A stretch of 64,000 nt of DNA from Pseudomonas fulva. GTDB taxonomy: Bacteria; Pseudomonadota; Gammaproteobacteria; Pseudomonadales; Pseudomonadaceae. Position 1 is the first letter of the stretch, and each line of letters starts with the position of its first letter. The position numbers were made by a program, and so were the translations under genes. Of the stretch, positions 1 to 7,656 are shown piece by piece. The DNA lies in assembly GCF_015680705.1 (NCBI RefSeq), contig NZ_JADNYP010000001.1:186001-250000 (forward strand), written 5' to 3'. The notes under the pieces were generated by a model. The model saw only the letters and a list, made by a program, of their open reading frames with translations, did not search any database and had not been told where the DNA came from.

Positions 1-362
1 TGGCCAAGGCATTGGCCTTGCGCCCGGACTCGGCCTTCCTGCAATACGAGCTGGGTCGCTGGCTGGTCCGTCACGACCAGGTGGAATATGCACTGCTGGC
101 CTATTCGCGCGCGGTCGAGCTGGAGCCGGATAACGGCGACTATCGCTACGCCCTGGCGACCATTCTGCATCGCCTGGAACAACTGGAGCCTGCGCAGAAG
201 CAGCTGGAGACCCTGGTCGGCCAGCAGCCGGCCAATCGTCGCGCCAGGGCGCTGCTCATCGACTACTGGAAGGAAACCGGACAGCTGCAGAAGGTCCAGG
301 TGCTGCTCGCCGAGCTGGAGCAGCAGAACCCCGACGATCCGCTGGTCCAGCAGGGGCTCTAG
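1..362 (+). CDS. TPR-repeat protein, C-terminal part (5' end outside window)
   Basis: The frame is open from the left edge, so this is the end of a longer gene. The visible ~119 residues form TPR-like helix pairs, with a run such as LAYSRAVELEPDN followed by a second helix pair rich in Leu, Ala and Gln. The final helices LQKVQVLLAELEQQNP fit a capping TPR. Such repeats usually mediate protein-protein contacts. The full product could be a TPR lipoprotein or part of a larger secretion or tetratricopeptide protein; the window does not show its N-terminus, so no role can be given. It ends with TAG at 360-362. Confidence 0.7.
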   Translation, partial: AKALALRPDSAFLQYELGRWLVRHDQVEYALLAYSRAVELEPDNGDYRYALATILHRLEQLEPAQKQLETLVGQQPANRRARALLIDYWKETGQLQKVQVLLAELEQQNPDDPLVQQGL

Positions 363-525
363 CAGTTCGTTCAGGACAAACCGTCGGTTAAAAGTCCGAC
401 TGCATGCTCGGCAAACGCCTTGCCTCGACGCCACTTCGGCCTACAGTGCCTGCCGTCGCGCCTGCCTAAGCTTTCAGCACCCGATCGCAGCCCCCGTGGC
501 GAAACCCAAGCGAGCAGCCGATACC

Positions 526-1326
526 ATGTTCAGATTATCCCAAGCCGGGCGCAGCCTGCTTGACCTGTTGCTGGCCACCGCCATTGGCTTCATGCCGATC
601 GTCTGCGGGCTGGTGGTGATGTTCCTGCAGTTCGAGCGCAAGCTCGAAGAGCATGTCACGGTGACCCTGCGCGAAGCCATCTATGTCGTCGACAGGCTCA
701 TCGATGGCTTGCACGACGTCAGCGTCCGGAACGTGCACCTGGCCGACCTGGAATGCGACCAGGCCGTAAGCCAGCTCAATGTGGCGGTCCTTGGTAATCC
801 CGCGGTTCGCTCGCTGGTCCTGCTGCGCGGTGGCACCGCCTACTGCAGCACGATCCAAGGTGAAACCAGCCAGGCAACGGACCTGGCCGACACCCAGGGA
901 CGCCGCCTGAGCCTGGTCTTCGATTCCGCTTCGTCCCCGGGGCTGCCCGTTCTGGCCTACCGCCTCGATGGCGGCGAGCACGACGTGCTGGTCACGGCCT
1001 ATGGCCAGGTACTGAGAAGCGAACTGCTAGGGTTCCAGAGCGACTTGACCGTGGCTCTACGCTTCGGCGAGGCGATGATCTGGTCGACTGGCAGCAATGA
1101 GTCGGGCATGCAGCCGCCCTTGGCGGAAAAACGGGCCAGTCAGCGTTCCACCAAGTACGACTATGCCGTAGAGGTCGGCTACCCGACTGGCTACATGAAG
1201 CAGGAGATTCGTGCGGCCATTCCGTCCATCCTGCCGTCGCTGGTCCTGATCGGCCTGCTGACCGCCGGGGTCTCGTTCTGGAGCATCATCCGCAAGCGCC
1301 GCATGCCGGCCGGTACCCGGGCCTGA
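526..1326 (+). CDS. CSS-motif membrane sensor protein lacking an EAL domain
   Basis: This 266-residue protein has TM1 at about residues 11-36, a periplasmic domain of ~200 residues and TM2 at about 235-256. It then stops after a short basic tail (RKRRMPAGTRA). The periplasmic part carries two cysteines spaced as in CSS domains: C77 (LECDQA) and C107 (AYCSTIQG, a CST variant). In known CSS proteins the two cysteines form a disulfide that controls a cytoplasmic EAL phosphodiesterase. Here no EAL follows. It may be a remnant of a CSS-EAL gene or a free-standing partner of the complete CSS-EAL protein encoded at 2719-4287. The ATG at 526 was chosen because TM1 follows at once; its ribosome site is weak. 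Confidence 0.7.
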   Translation: MFRLSQAGRSLLDLLLATAIGFMPIVCGLVVMFLQFERKLEEHVTVTLREAIYVVDRLIDGLHDVSVRNVHLADLECDQAVSQLNVAVLGNPAVRSLVLLRGGTAYCSTIQGETSQATDLADTQGRRLSLVFDSASSPGLPVLAYRLDGGEHDVLVTAYGQVLRSELLGFQSDLTVALRFGEAMIWSTGSNESGMQPPLAEKRASQRSTKYDYAVEVGYPTGYMKQEIRAAIPSILPSLVLIGLLTAGVSFWSIIRKRRMPAGTRA

Positions 1327-1338
1327 GCCCAGGCCCGG
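1317..1338. terminator. Hairpin between convergent CSS gene and hpd
   Basis: A perfect 9-bp GC-rich stem (1317-1325 with 1330-1338) and 4-nt loop covers the stop codon of the upstream gene and lies just before the hpd stop. It is well placed as a bidirectional terminator, but there is no U-tract on either side. Confidence 0.45.
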
Positions 1339-1345
1339 CCGCCTG

Positions 1346-2422
1346 TCAGCCGACGTCGAGCACACCGCGCCGAACCTGGTCCCGCTCGATGGATTCGAAC
1401 AGCGCCTTGAAGTTGCCCTCACCGAAACCATCGTCACCCTTGCGCTGGATGAATTCGAAGAACACCGGGCCGAGCAGGGTTTCGGAGAAGATTTGCAGCA
1501 ACAGCCGCCGGTCACCCGAATCGGCCGCGCCATCGAGCAGGATGCCACGCGCCTGCAACTCGCCAACCGGCTCGCCATGCCCAGGCAGGCGCTCCTCGAG
1601 CATTTCGTAGTAGGTCGAGGGCGGTGCGGTCATGAAGCGCATGCCCAACGCCTTCAGCGCATCCCAGGTGGCGATCAGGTCATCGGTCAGGAAGGCAACG
1701 TGCTGGATGCCCTCGCCGTTGAACTGCATGAGAAACTCCTCGATCTGCCCGGCGCCCTTGGACGACTCCTCGTTCAGCGGGATGCGGATCATGCCGTCGG
1801 GCGCGGTCATTGCTCTGGAGGTCAGCCCGGTGTATTCGCCCTTGATGTCGAAGTAGCGGATTTCGCGGAAATTGAACAGCTTCTCGTAGAAGCCCGCCCA
1901 GTAGGCCATGCGTCCACGGTAGACGTTGTGCGTGAGGTGGTCGATGAGCTTGAGCCCCGCCCCGGCAGGATACCGGTCCACGCCGTCCAGGTAGTTGAAG
2001 TCTATGTCATAGATGGAACTGCCCTCCTCGAAACGATCGATCAGGTACAGCGGAGCGCCGCCGATGCCCTTGATCGCCGGCAGGCGCAGTTCCATCGGCC
2101 CGGTTTCGATTTCCACCGGCTGGGCCCCCAGCTCCAGGGCACGAGCATAGGCCTGGTGTGCATTGCGCACGCGGAAAGCGAGGCCGCAGACCGAAGGGCC
2201 GTGTTCGGCGGCAAAGTACGAAGCGATGCTTTTCGGCTCGTTGTTGAGTATCAGGTTGATGTCTCCCTGACGGTACAGGTGCACATCCTTGGAACGGTGC
2301 GTGGCGACCTTGGTGAAGCCGAGGGCTTCGAAGACCGGCTCCAGGACACCGGGCGTGGGCGAAGCGAACTCGATGAACTCGAAGCCGGCCAGCCCCATGG
2401 GGTTTTCGAAGAGATCTGTCAT
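1346..2422 (-). CDS. hpd: 4-hydroxyphenylpyruvate dioxygenase
   Basis: HPPD converts 4-hydroxyphenylpyruvate to homogentisate in tyrosine degradation, using Fe(II) and O2. The 358-residue length equals that of the characterised P. fluorescens enzyme. Recognisable blocks are [15 protein letters not shown] at the N-terminus, [17 protein letters not shown] and the C-terminal [18 protein letters not shown] helix that closes the active site. The iron ligands should be the His of HLTHNV, the His of IQHVAF and the Glu of FFEFIQR. Start 2422 is preferred over the ATG at 2428 because GAGG lies 8 nt upstream of it. No other homogentisate genes are adjacent. It is convergent with the CSS gene and divergent from the EAL gene. 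Confidence 0.95.
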   Translation of the reverse strand: MTDLFENPMGLAGFEFIEFASPTPGVLEPVFEALGFTKVATHRSKDVHLYRQGDINLILNNEPKSIASYFAAEHGPSVCGLAFRVRNAHQAYARALELGAQPVEIETGPMELRLPAIKGIGGAPLYLIDRFEEGSSIYDIDFNYLDGVDRYPAGAGLKLIDHLTHNVYRGRMAYWAGFYEKLFNFREIRYFDIKGEYTGLTSRAMTAPDGMIRIPLNEESSKGAGQIEEFLMQFNGEGIQHVAFLTDDLIATWDALKALGMRFMTAPPSTYYEMLEERLPGHGEPVGELQARGILLDGAADSGDRRLLLQIFSETLLGPVFFEFIQRKGDDGFGEGNFKALFESIERDQVRRGVLDVG

Positions 2423-2718
2423 GTTCATGTCCTCATCAGCAGCATGGGTGAAACCTTGTTCAGCTAGCATGCAACGGATGAGGAGAAGGCGGCGCGCACG
2501 GGATGCCTCGCACGCTACGAGAAAGGAAATCACCGAAGATCAGCTTGAACCCATGGCATGTCATGCACTTGCTCTCGGCGTGTCGATTCTCGAAAGCGAG
2601 AACCTTGTTGTTTTAATCGTAATCGGATTCTACAACGCGTAAACAGCTTTGTCGCCTGCTCGATCGTGCCGAAACGATTATCATCGCAACCCTGGTACCA
2701 GCAAAGGTGATCCTCAGC

Positions 2719-4287
2719 ATGCCCCTGACGACGCGACATCCTGGCCGCTGGAGCTGGCGGGCCCTGCTGCCTTGGGGCGTCGGCGTGCTGCCCTTGCTCT
2801 GCGGCGGCCTGGTCGTGCACTGGCAGGTTCAGGCGGATCTGCGTGCCAGCAGCCAGGCTACGGCCGCCCAGCTCGTCAACCAGGTGGATCACATGCTCGA
2901 CGCGTTGGCCGCGGCGGCCAGGACCGTGTTGCCATTGGCCGGCAAACCCTGCCGGGACATCGAGCTGATCTTGCGCCAGCAAGTCATACGCAACGCCTTC
3001 GTGCGCTCGGCCAACCTGGTCTATCAGGATCGCCTGTATTGCAGCTCGCTGCTGGGTGCCACCGACGAGCCGGTCGACCCGGCCAGTTATGCCGATGGTC
3101 GCTTGTGGCTGATGGCCGGCAACGACGTTACGCCGGGGCACGCCTTGCTGGTCTATCGGGCCCGCGAGCAGGCTCGGGGCGCACTCGTCGCGCTCGATGG
3201 GCAACACTTGCAGATCGTTCTCGGCCTGCTCGGTGGCAAGGCGCAGCTGGCCGTCCAGGTGGCTGGCCAGTGGATCGACGAACAGGGTCGGGTTCACGCC
3301 GGCCAGCCACCGCAGGCGCCTTTGGCCCCGGTGCGAGTGGCCTCGTCGCGCTATCCGTTCAGCGTCGACGCCGGTTTCGCGGCCGGCATGGCGACCGAGC
3401 GCCTGTTCGATCACTACCCGTCCGTGCTGGTCCTGCTGACGGTGCTCGGCGTACTGGCCGGCGCAGCCTGTCGCTGGCAGCTTCGCCATGCCGCCTCGCC
3501 ACGCGCGGAGCTGCAGCGAGCGATGCGAGCCGGGGAATTCGTGCCCTACCTGCAACCTGTGGTGCGCAACGGTGACTATGCCTGGGCCGGCGCGGAAGTG
3601 CTGATGCGCTGGCAGCACCCTCGCGAAGGGCTGGTGCGTCCCGACCTGTTCATTCCCTATGCCGAGCACACCGGACAGATCCTGCCCATGACCCGGCAGC
3701 TGATGCAGCGCACCGCCGAGGCACTGGCACCCCATGCCGCACTGTTGGGAGAGGGATTCCACGTCAGCATAAACATCAGCGCCGACCACTGTCGCGACCT
3801 CACGCTGCTGGAGGACTGCCGGTCCTTCCTGGCGCATTTCCCGCCTGGACGCATCCGCCTGATCCTGGAACTGACCGAACGCAAGTTGCTCGAGCCCAGC
3901 CCGCTGCTCCTGGAGCTGTTCGACCGGCTGCACGGCATGGGCGTGAGCATCGCCCTGGACGACTTCGGCACCGGTCATTCGAGCCTCGCCTATCTGCGGC
4001 GATTCCAGGTGGACTACCTGAAGATCGACCAGGGCTTCGTCGGCATGATCGGCGGCGACGCCCTCTCCGTGCCCTTGCTGGACACCATCATCGAACTGTC
4101 CAGCAAGCTTGGGCTACGCATCATCGCCGAAGGGGTCGAAAGCGAACTGCAACGTGACTACCTGGCCGAGCATGGCGTCGACTTCCAGCAAGGCTACTTG
4201 TTCGCCCGGCCAATGCCGGTGCAGGCGTGGCTGCACCGACTGAACAGCACCACCAGCGACAAGGTTGCCCCGAGGCACGTCCCTTGA
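2719..4287 (+). CDS. CSS-motif cyclic-di-GMP phosphodiesterase (EAL)
   Basis: This 522-residue inner-membrane enzyme is predicted to hydrolyse c-di-GMP. TM1 is at about 17-38 and a periplasmic CSS domain follows with C78 (PCRDIE) and C108 (YCSSLL). TM2 is at about 233-254 and the EAL domain runs from ~265 to ~515. The catalytic signature appears intact: EVL in place of EAL (GAEVLMRW), Asn of SINISAD, ELTE, DDFGTG, KID, AEGVE and QGYLFARP. In known CSS proteins, a periplasmic disulfide holds the enzyme in check and reduction (DsbA/DsbB balance) activates it. Start: ATG 2719 has AAAGG about 11 nt upstream; a GTG at 2707 would add four residues. The orphan CSS protein two genes upstream may be related. 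Confidence 0.9.
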   Translation: MPLTTRHPGRWSWRALLPWGVGVLPLLCGGLVVHWQVQADLRASSQATAAQLVNQVDHMLDALAAAARTVLPLAGKPCRDIELILRQQVIRNAFVRSANLVYQDRLYCSSLLGATDEPVDPASYADGRLWLMAGNDVTPGHALLVYRAREQARGALVALDGQHLQIVLGLLGGKAQLAVQVAGQWIDEQGRVHAGQPPQAPLAPVRVASSRYPFSVDAGFAAGMATERLFDHYPSVLVLLTVLGVLAGAACRWQLRHAASPRAELQRAMRAGEFVPYLQPVVRNGDYAWAGAEVLMRWQHPREGLVRPDLFIPYAEHTGQILPMTRQLMQRTAEALAPHAALLGEGFHVSINISADHCRDLTLLEDCRSFLAHFPPGRIRLILELTERKLLEPSPLLLELFDRLHGMGVSIALDDFGTGHSSLAYLRRFQVDYLKIDQGFVGMIGGDALSVPLLDTIIELSSKLGLRIIAEGVESELQRDYLAEHGVDFQQGYLFARPMPVQAWLHRLNSTTSDKVAPRHVP

Positions 4288-4335
4288 GACCATGCCGAGG
4301 TGATATCCGCCCCTTTTCCCACTACCGAGGCACTC

Positions 4336-5223
4336 GTGTCCAAAGGCATCATTTCATCCGTCATGGCCTCTTGCCTGTTCGCCGTGATGTATTTCTATAC
4401 CTCCCTCATGCAGCCGCTCGACGGCGAGGAAATATTCGCCTGGCGGACCTTGCTGACCTTGCCCTGCCTGACGTTGTTCATGGGGTTCTCCGGCGATTGG
4501 CCGCGGGTCGGGCAACTGTTGGGACGCGTTCGGCGCAAGCCTGCGCTGGCGCTGGGCATGCTGGGGACTTCGTGGCTGCTGGGCCTGCAACTTTGGCTGT
4601 TTCTCTGGGCCCCGCTGCACGGGCGCAGCCTGGAAGTGGCGATGGGCTATTTCCTCCTGCCGCTGGCCATGGTGCTGACTGGCCTTCTGGTCTACCGTGA
4701 ACGGCTTTCCCGGCTGCAGAAACTGGCCGTGCTGTGCGCGGCATGTGGCGTCGGCCACGAGCTGTACCAGCACGGCAGCTTCGCCTGGGAGACCTTGGTG
4801 GTCATGGTCGGCTACCCGGTCTATTTCGTCCTTCGTCGGCGCTGTGGTACCGAACACCTCGGTGGTCTGTGGTGTGACATGTGCCTGCTGCTGCCGTGGG
4901 CAGTGTATTTCATCGTTCGCGGCCCGTTCGCCTTGGCCGAGCTGGGCAGCCACCCGGCGCTCTACGCGCTGATCCCGCTGCTTGGAGCGATCAGTGCCTC
5001 GGCCCTGATCGCCTATGTGCTGGCCAGCCGGCTCCTGCCATTCAGCCTGTTCGGCCTGCTCGGCTATGTCGAGCCGGTCCTGCTGGTCGGCGTCGCCCTG
5101 CTGCTGGGCGAAACCATCCGAGCGGACCAATGGCTGACCTACCTGCCGATCTGGGCCGCGGTACTGGTGCTGATACTCGAAGGCTTCAGGCACCTGTTGC
5201 GCCAGCGCCGGCGCGCGGCATGA
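4336..5223 (+). CDS. EamA/RarD-family permease
   Basis: A 295-residue polytopic membrane protein of the drug/metabolite transporter superfamily, closest in pattern to RarD. The N-terminus (SKGIISSVMASCLFAVMYFYTSL) is the typical first helix, and about ten hydrophobic segments follow in two halves. The C-terminal half has the PFSLFGLLGYVEPVLLVGVALLLGE block seen in EamA proteins. The substrate is unknown; RarD was named for a chloramphenicol-sensitivity phenotype. GTG 4336 was chosen because GAGG lies 7 nt upstream and homologues begin at this point. It lies 48 nt after the EAL gene and may be cotranscribed with it. Confidence 0.82.
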   Translation: MSKGIISSVMASCLFAVMYFYTSLMQPLDGEEIFAWRTLLTLPCLTLFMGFSGDWPRVGQLLGRVRRKPALALGMLGTSWLLGLQLWLFLWAPLHGRSLEVAMGYFLLPLAMVLTGLLVYRERLSRLQKLAVLCAACGVGHELYQHGSFAWETLVVMVGYPVYFVLRRRCGTEHLGGLWCDMCLLLPWAVYFIVRGPFALAELGSHPALYALIPLLGAISASALIAYVLASRLLPFSLFGLLGYVEPVLLVGVALLLGETIRADQWLTYLPIWAAVLVLILEGFRHLLRQRRRAA

Positions 5224-5332
5224 AGCGCACCCGGGGCTCCCGCCACGTCGCGACCATCACCAGGCTCATGCAGCAGCCGTTGCAGGCCGGCTGATCGCCG
5301 CCCGTGGCCGGCGCGGTTCGTTCGGGGCACGC

Positions 5333-6061
5333 CTACATATCGAAAGCCGAAGGCAACACGATCATGTCCCGGATGGTGACATGCCGTGGACGGGTCAGGA
5401 TGTACATCACGGCGTCGGCCACTTCGCCTGGCTCGATCAGGCTGCCGCTCTGCCTAGCTTTTTTCAGGTTTTCTTCGGGCCAGTCGGCAAGCAAGGCGCT
5501 GTCGACCGGGCCTGGGGACACTGCCGAAACCCGGATGCCCTGCCTGTTCACCTGGCGCCGCACGGTCTGGACGAAACAGTTGATGGCCCATTTGGAGGCC
5601 GCGTAGACGGGCTCCCATGAGACCGGGAAGTGGCCCGCCACCGAGCCGGTCACCACGATATCGCCAGTACCGCGCTGGATCATGTGGGGCAATACCGCGT
5701 GGACGTTCTTCATGACCGCGTTGACATTGAGGTTGAGCATGCGATCGATACCCGCCGGATCGGCTTCGACCAGTTCGCCGCCAATGTAGCTGCCAGCATT
5801 GGCATGCAGGATGTCGAGCTGCCCTGCCTTGTCCAGCACACCTGGCAGCAGGTTCGTGCAGCCTCGTGGATCGAGCAGATCGATGGACAAAGGCATCGCC
5901 GCTTCGCCCAGTCGTTGGCAAGCGGCCGTGAGCGCCGGTTCGTCACGGTCGATCAGCACTACCCGCGCGCCAGCGGCAATCATGGCTTCGACCGTTGCCA
6001 GCCCTATGCCTGACGCTGCGCCCGTTACAGCCGCTACCTTTCCTGCGAGTTCATTGGCCAT
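5333..6061 (-). CDS. rbtD: Ribitol 2-dehydrogenase-like short-chain dehydrogenase
   Basis: This 242-residue classical SDR has the TGAASGIG cofactor motif near the N-terminus, the NAG motif (HANAGSY) and the catalytic Ser/Tyr/Lys (TGSVAG, then YAASK). It matches remembered Klebsiella ribitol dehydrogenase in several diagnostic stretches: DIFHANAG-like, YIGG, WEPVY.ASK, RRQV, SGPVDSALL.DWP-like and the C-terminal VT.RD.V.LP. The predicted reaction is ribitol + NAD+ to D-ribulose. The pathway would continue with the FGGY kinase at 7643. The start has AAGGAG 8 nt upstream. It is read leftward from its own promoter, which carries two LacI-type operators. Substrate could also be another pentitol. 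Confidence 0.82.
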   Translation of the reverse strand: MANELAGKVAAVTGAASGIGLATVEAMIAAGARVVLIDRDEPALTAACQRLGEAAMPLSIDLLDPRGCTNLLPGVLDKAGQLDILHANAGSYIGGELVEADPAGIDRMLNLNVNAVMKNVHAVLPHMIQRGTGDIVVTGSVAGHFPVSWEPVYAASKWAINCFVQTVRRQVNRQGIRVSAVSPGPVDSALLADWPEENLKKARQSGSLIEPGEVADAVMYILTRPRHVTIRDMIVLPSAFDM

Positions 6062-6115
6062 GGAAATCTCCTTGTAGCTCTCGCCGCAGCGAGGCACTTC
6101 TTTTGTTATGGGACC

Positions 6116-6131
6116 ATGTTGACGTTTACAT
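6116..6131. promoter_or_regulatory. LacI-type operator O1 (upstream of rbtD)
   Basis: The 16-mer ATGTTGACGTTTACAT fits the palindrome ATGTNNACGTNNACAT, one of four identical-pattern sites at this locus. It lies 55 bp before the rbtD start, downstream of the predicted promoter. Binding by the adjacent LacI protein is inferred. Confidence 0.75.
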
Positions 6132-6156
6132 TCGTGAAGAAAGATCGTCGCGGACC

Positions 6157-6186
6157 AATCTAGAACCGGACGCCAAAGAATGTCAA
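6157..6186 (-). promoter_or_regulatory. Predicted sigma-70 promoter of rbtD
   Basis: Read leftward, TTGACA (6186-6181) is followed after 18 nt by TAGATT (6162-6157). The -35 element lies inside operator O2, so a bound LacI protein would block polymerase directly. Confidence 0.55.
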
Positions 6187-6195
6187 CGTCTACAT
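6180..6195. promoter_or_regulatory. LacI-type operator O2 (covers -35 of rbtD)
   Basis: ATGTCAACGTCTACAT fits ATGTNNACGTNNACAT exactly. Its centre is 64 bp from that of O1, a spacing compatible with looping or dual occupancy. Confidence 0.78.
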
Positions 6196-6233
6196 TGAAC
6201 ATGCTCGCGATACTTCTGGCAACGCAAGGAGCA

Positions 6234-7232
6234 TCAGCAGTGCAATTCGCCTTCTACGATTTCGTCGGCCGGTCGATGATCAGGGTCGTCTATTTTCCTG
6301 AACAGCATGCTGATCGCGCTCGAGCCCAGGGTATAGGGGTCGTGGCTGATGCAAGGGATCGGATTGCCATGCAAATGGGCGTAGGGTACCTGGTCGATGC
6401 TGAACAGCTGGATGTCCTTGCGGCTCAAGCCCTGCTGGTGCAAAGCCTCGAGCGAACCCAGGGTGATCAGCATGTTGAGCCCGAATATGGCGTCTGGACG
6501 CTTGCCGCTTGCCAGATACGCCAGTACGGCTTCCCTGGCAGGTGCCTGAGTGTAGTCACCATGCAGCACATCCAGCGAGGTAGGCTCGGCGCATCCATCC
6601 AGCGCGCGGCGGATCCCTTCCAGGCGGGACAGGGTGATATGGGAACGCTCGGGCCCACCGACCACCAGAAAATCCCGGTAACCTTGATCGAGGAGTGCGC
6701 GCATTCCCCGGTAGCCGCTCTCCTGGTTGTCCAGGTAGACGCCGGCGAACCCTGCGTGGGCAAGCTTGCGATCGATCTGGATCACGGGAATGTTGGCCAT
6801 TTCCAGCCTGGATAGATAGCTTGGGCGGTAGTCGTCTTCATCTGAAATCACCGACAGGATGATGCCCGCGACCTGGTAGCTGAGCAGCGTCTCGACTGCC
6901 CTGGCCTCCAGATCCGCTGAGCCATCGGTGTCGAACAGCATCAGCGAATAATCCCGTTTCTTGGCTTCGCGCGTGATGGCCTTGATGGTTTCTCCATAAA
7001 ACGGATTGTCCAGGCTGGCCGTGACCAACCCGAACAGTCGACTCTGTCGGTTCTTCAGACTCCGCGCGAACGCGTTGGGCACATAGTTGAGTTCCCGTGC
7101 GACCTCGAGGATCTGCGCCAGCGTTTCCTTCTTCACCTTTTCCGGCTGGTTCAGTGCACGCGAGACCGTGACGGTCGTCATGTTGACGCGCTTGGCGATG
7201 TCGGTGATGGTGGCCTTGCCTGGTGTGGTCAT
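6234..7232 (-). CDS. LacI-family transcriptional regulator of the ribitol locus
   Basis: This 332-residue protein has an N-terminal LacI helix-turn-helix (ITDIAKRVNMTTVTVSRALN), a hinge helix (YVPNAFARSL) and a periplasmic-binding-protein-like effector domain (LFGLVTASLDNPFYGETI onward). It sits between the SDR and the kinase, and all four palindromic operators flank it, so it very probably represses both units in the absence of a sugar or polyol inducer. The start at 7232 (MTTPGKATITDIA) gives a usual LacI N-terminus; an ATG at 7265 is also in frame and neither has a convincing ribosome site. The inducer is not known; D-ribulose or ribitol is a guess from context. Confidence 0.88.
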   Translation of the reverse strand: MTTPGKATITDIAKRVNMTTVTVSRALNQPEKVKKETLAQILEVARELNYVPNAFARSLKNRQSRLFGLVTASLDNPFYGETIKAITREAKKRDYSLMLFDTDGSADLEARAVETLLSYQVAGIILSVISDEDDYRPSYLSRLEMANIPVIQIDRKLAHAGFAGVYLDNQESGYRGMRALLDQGYRDFLVVGGPERSHITLSRLEGIRRALDGCAEPTSLDVLHGDYTQAPAREAVLAYLASGKRPDAIFGLNMLITLGSLEALHQQGLSRKDIQLFSIDQVPYAHLHGNPIPCISHDPYTLGSSAISMLFRKIDDPDHRPADEIVEGELHC

Positions 7233-7355
7233 GAAGTGTGGGTCTTCGCTGGTGTGGGCACGCATTATCAGCCGGCTCGCGACGAGCGCGAGCCGGCCTC
7301 AAGCCTTGAACGTCACCATTGTAAAGGGAAAATCGCTGTGCTAGCGTCAAAATGA

Positions 7356-7371
7356 ATGTACACGTTTACAT
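7356..7371. promoter_or_regulatory. LacI-type operator O3
   Basis: ATGTACACGTTTACAT fits ATGTNNACGTNNACAT exactly. It is placed in the divergent region between the lacI-type gene and the kinase, where it could serve autoregulation and kinase control. Confidence 0.75.
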
Positions 7372-7437
7372 ACTCCATTCGCTTACTCCGGTGGCCTAGC
7401 ACTGGGGAACGCGAACCAGGACGTCGTCCATCACCGG

Positions 7438-7453
7438 ATGTCAACGTCTACAT
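7438..7453. promoter_or_regulatory. LacI-type operator O4
   Basis: ATGTCAACGTCTACAT is identical over all 16 bases to O2 (6180-6195). It lies 36 bp before the small ORF at 7489. Confidence 0.76.
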
Positions 7454-7488
7454 TCCTCTACGCATAACAATAATCGAAGGTAGAAATC

Positions 7489-7656
7489 ATGGACCTGCTC
7501 GCCGCCTCTGCCCTGCCGCCTGATCCACGGCGCCATCATCGCCTCACTGCCCTGCCAATGAGCTTGCATGCGCCAGCATCGCTCTGGGCAGGCATCGTCG
7601 ACCATCAGGACCACTATTTCATGGAGTTGGATCATGGGCTAGGTGATCGGGGTTGA
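7489..7656 (+). CDS. Small ORF (55 codons) with strong ribosome site, overlapping the kinase start
   Basis: An ATG at 7489 with GAAGG 8 nt upstream opens a 55-codon frame that ends with TGA at 7654-7656, inside the kinase start region. I do not recognise the product; it begins MDLLAASALPPDP and is rich in His, Leu and Pro. The frame could be a leader whose translation feeds ribosomes to the kinase by coupling. It could also be the scar of a deleted gene: a pentitol transporter would be expected at this place and none is present. The coding nature is unproven. Confidence 0.35.
   Translation: MDLLAASALPPDPRRHHRLTALPMSLHAPASLWAGIVDHQDHYFMELDHGLGDRG

Noticed and set aside
2587..2602. TTCTCG-AAAG-CGAGAA hairpin followed by a T-rich stretch in the hpd/EAL divergent region
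   Set aside because: It resembles a terminator, but there is no gene ending there and the stem is only 6 bp; probably chance or part of a promoter region.
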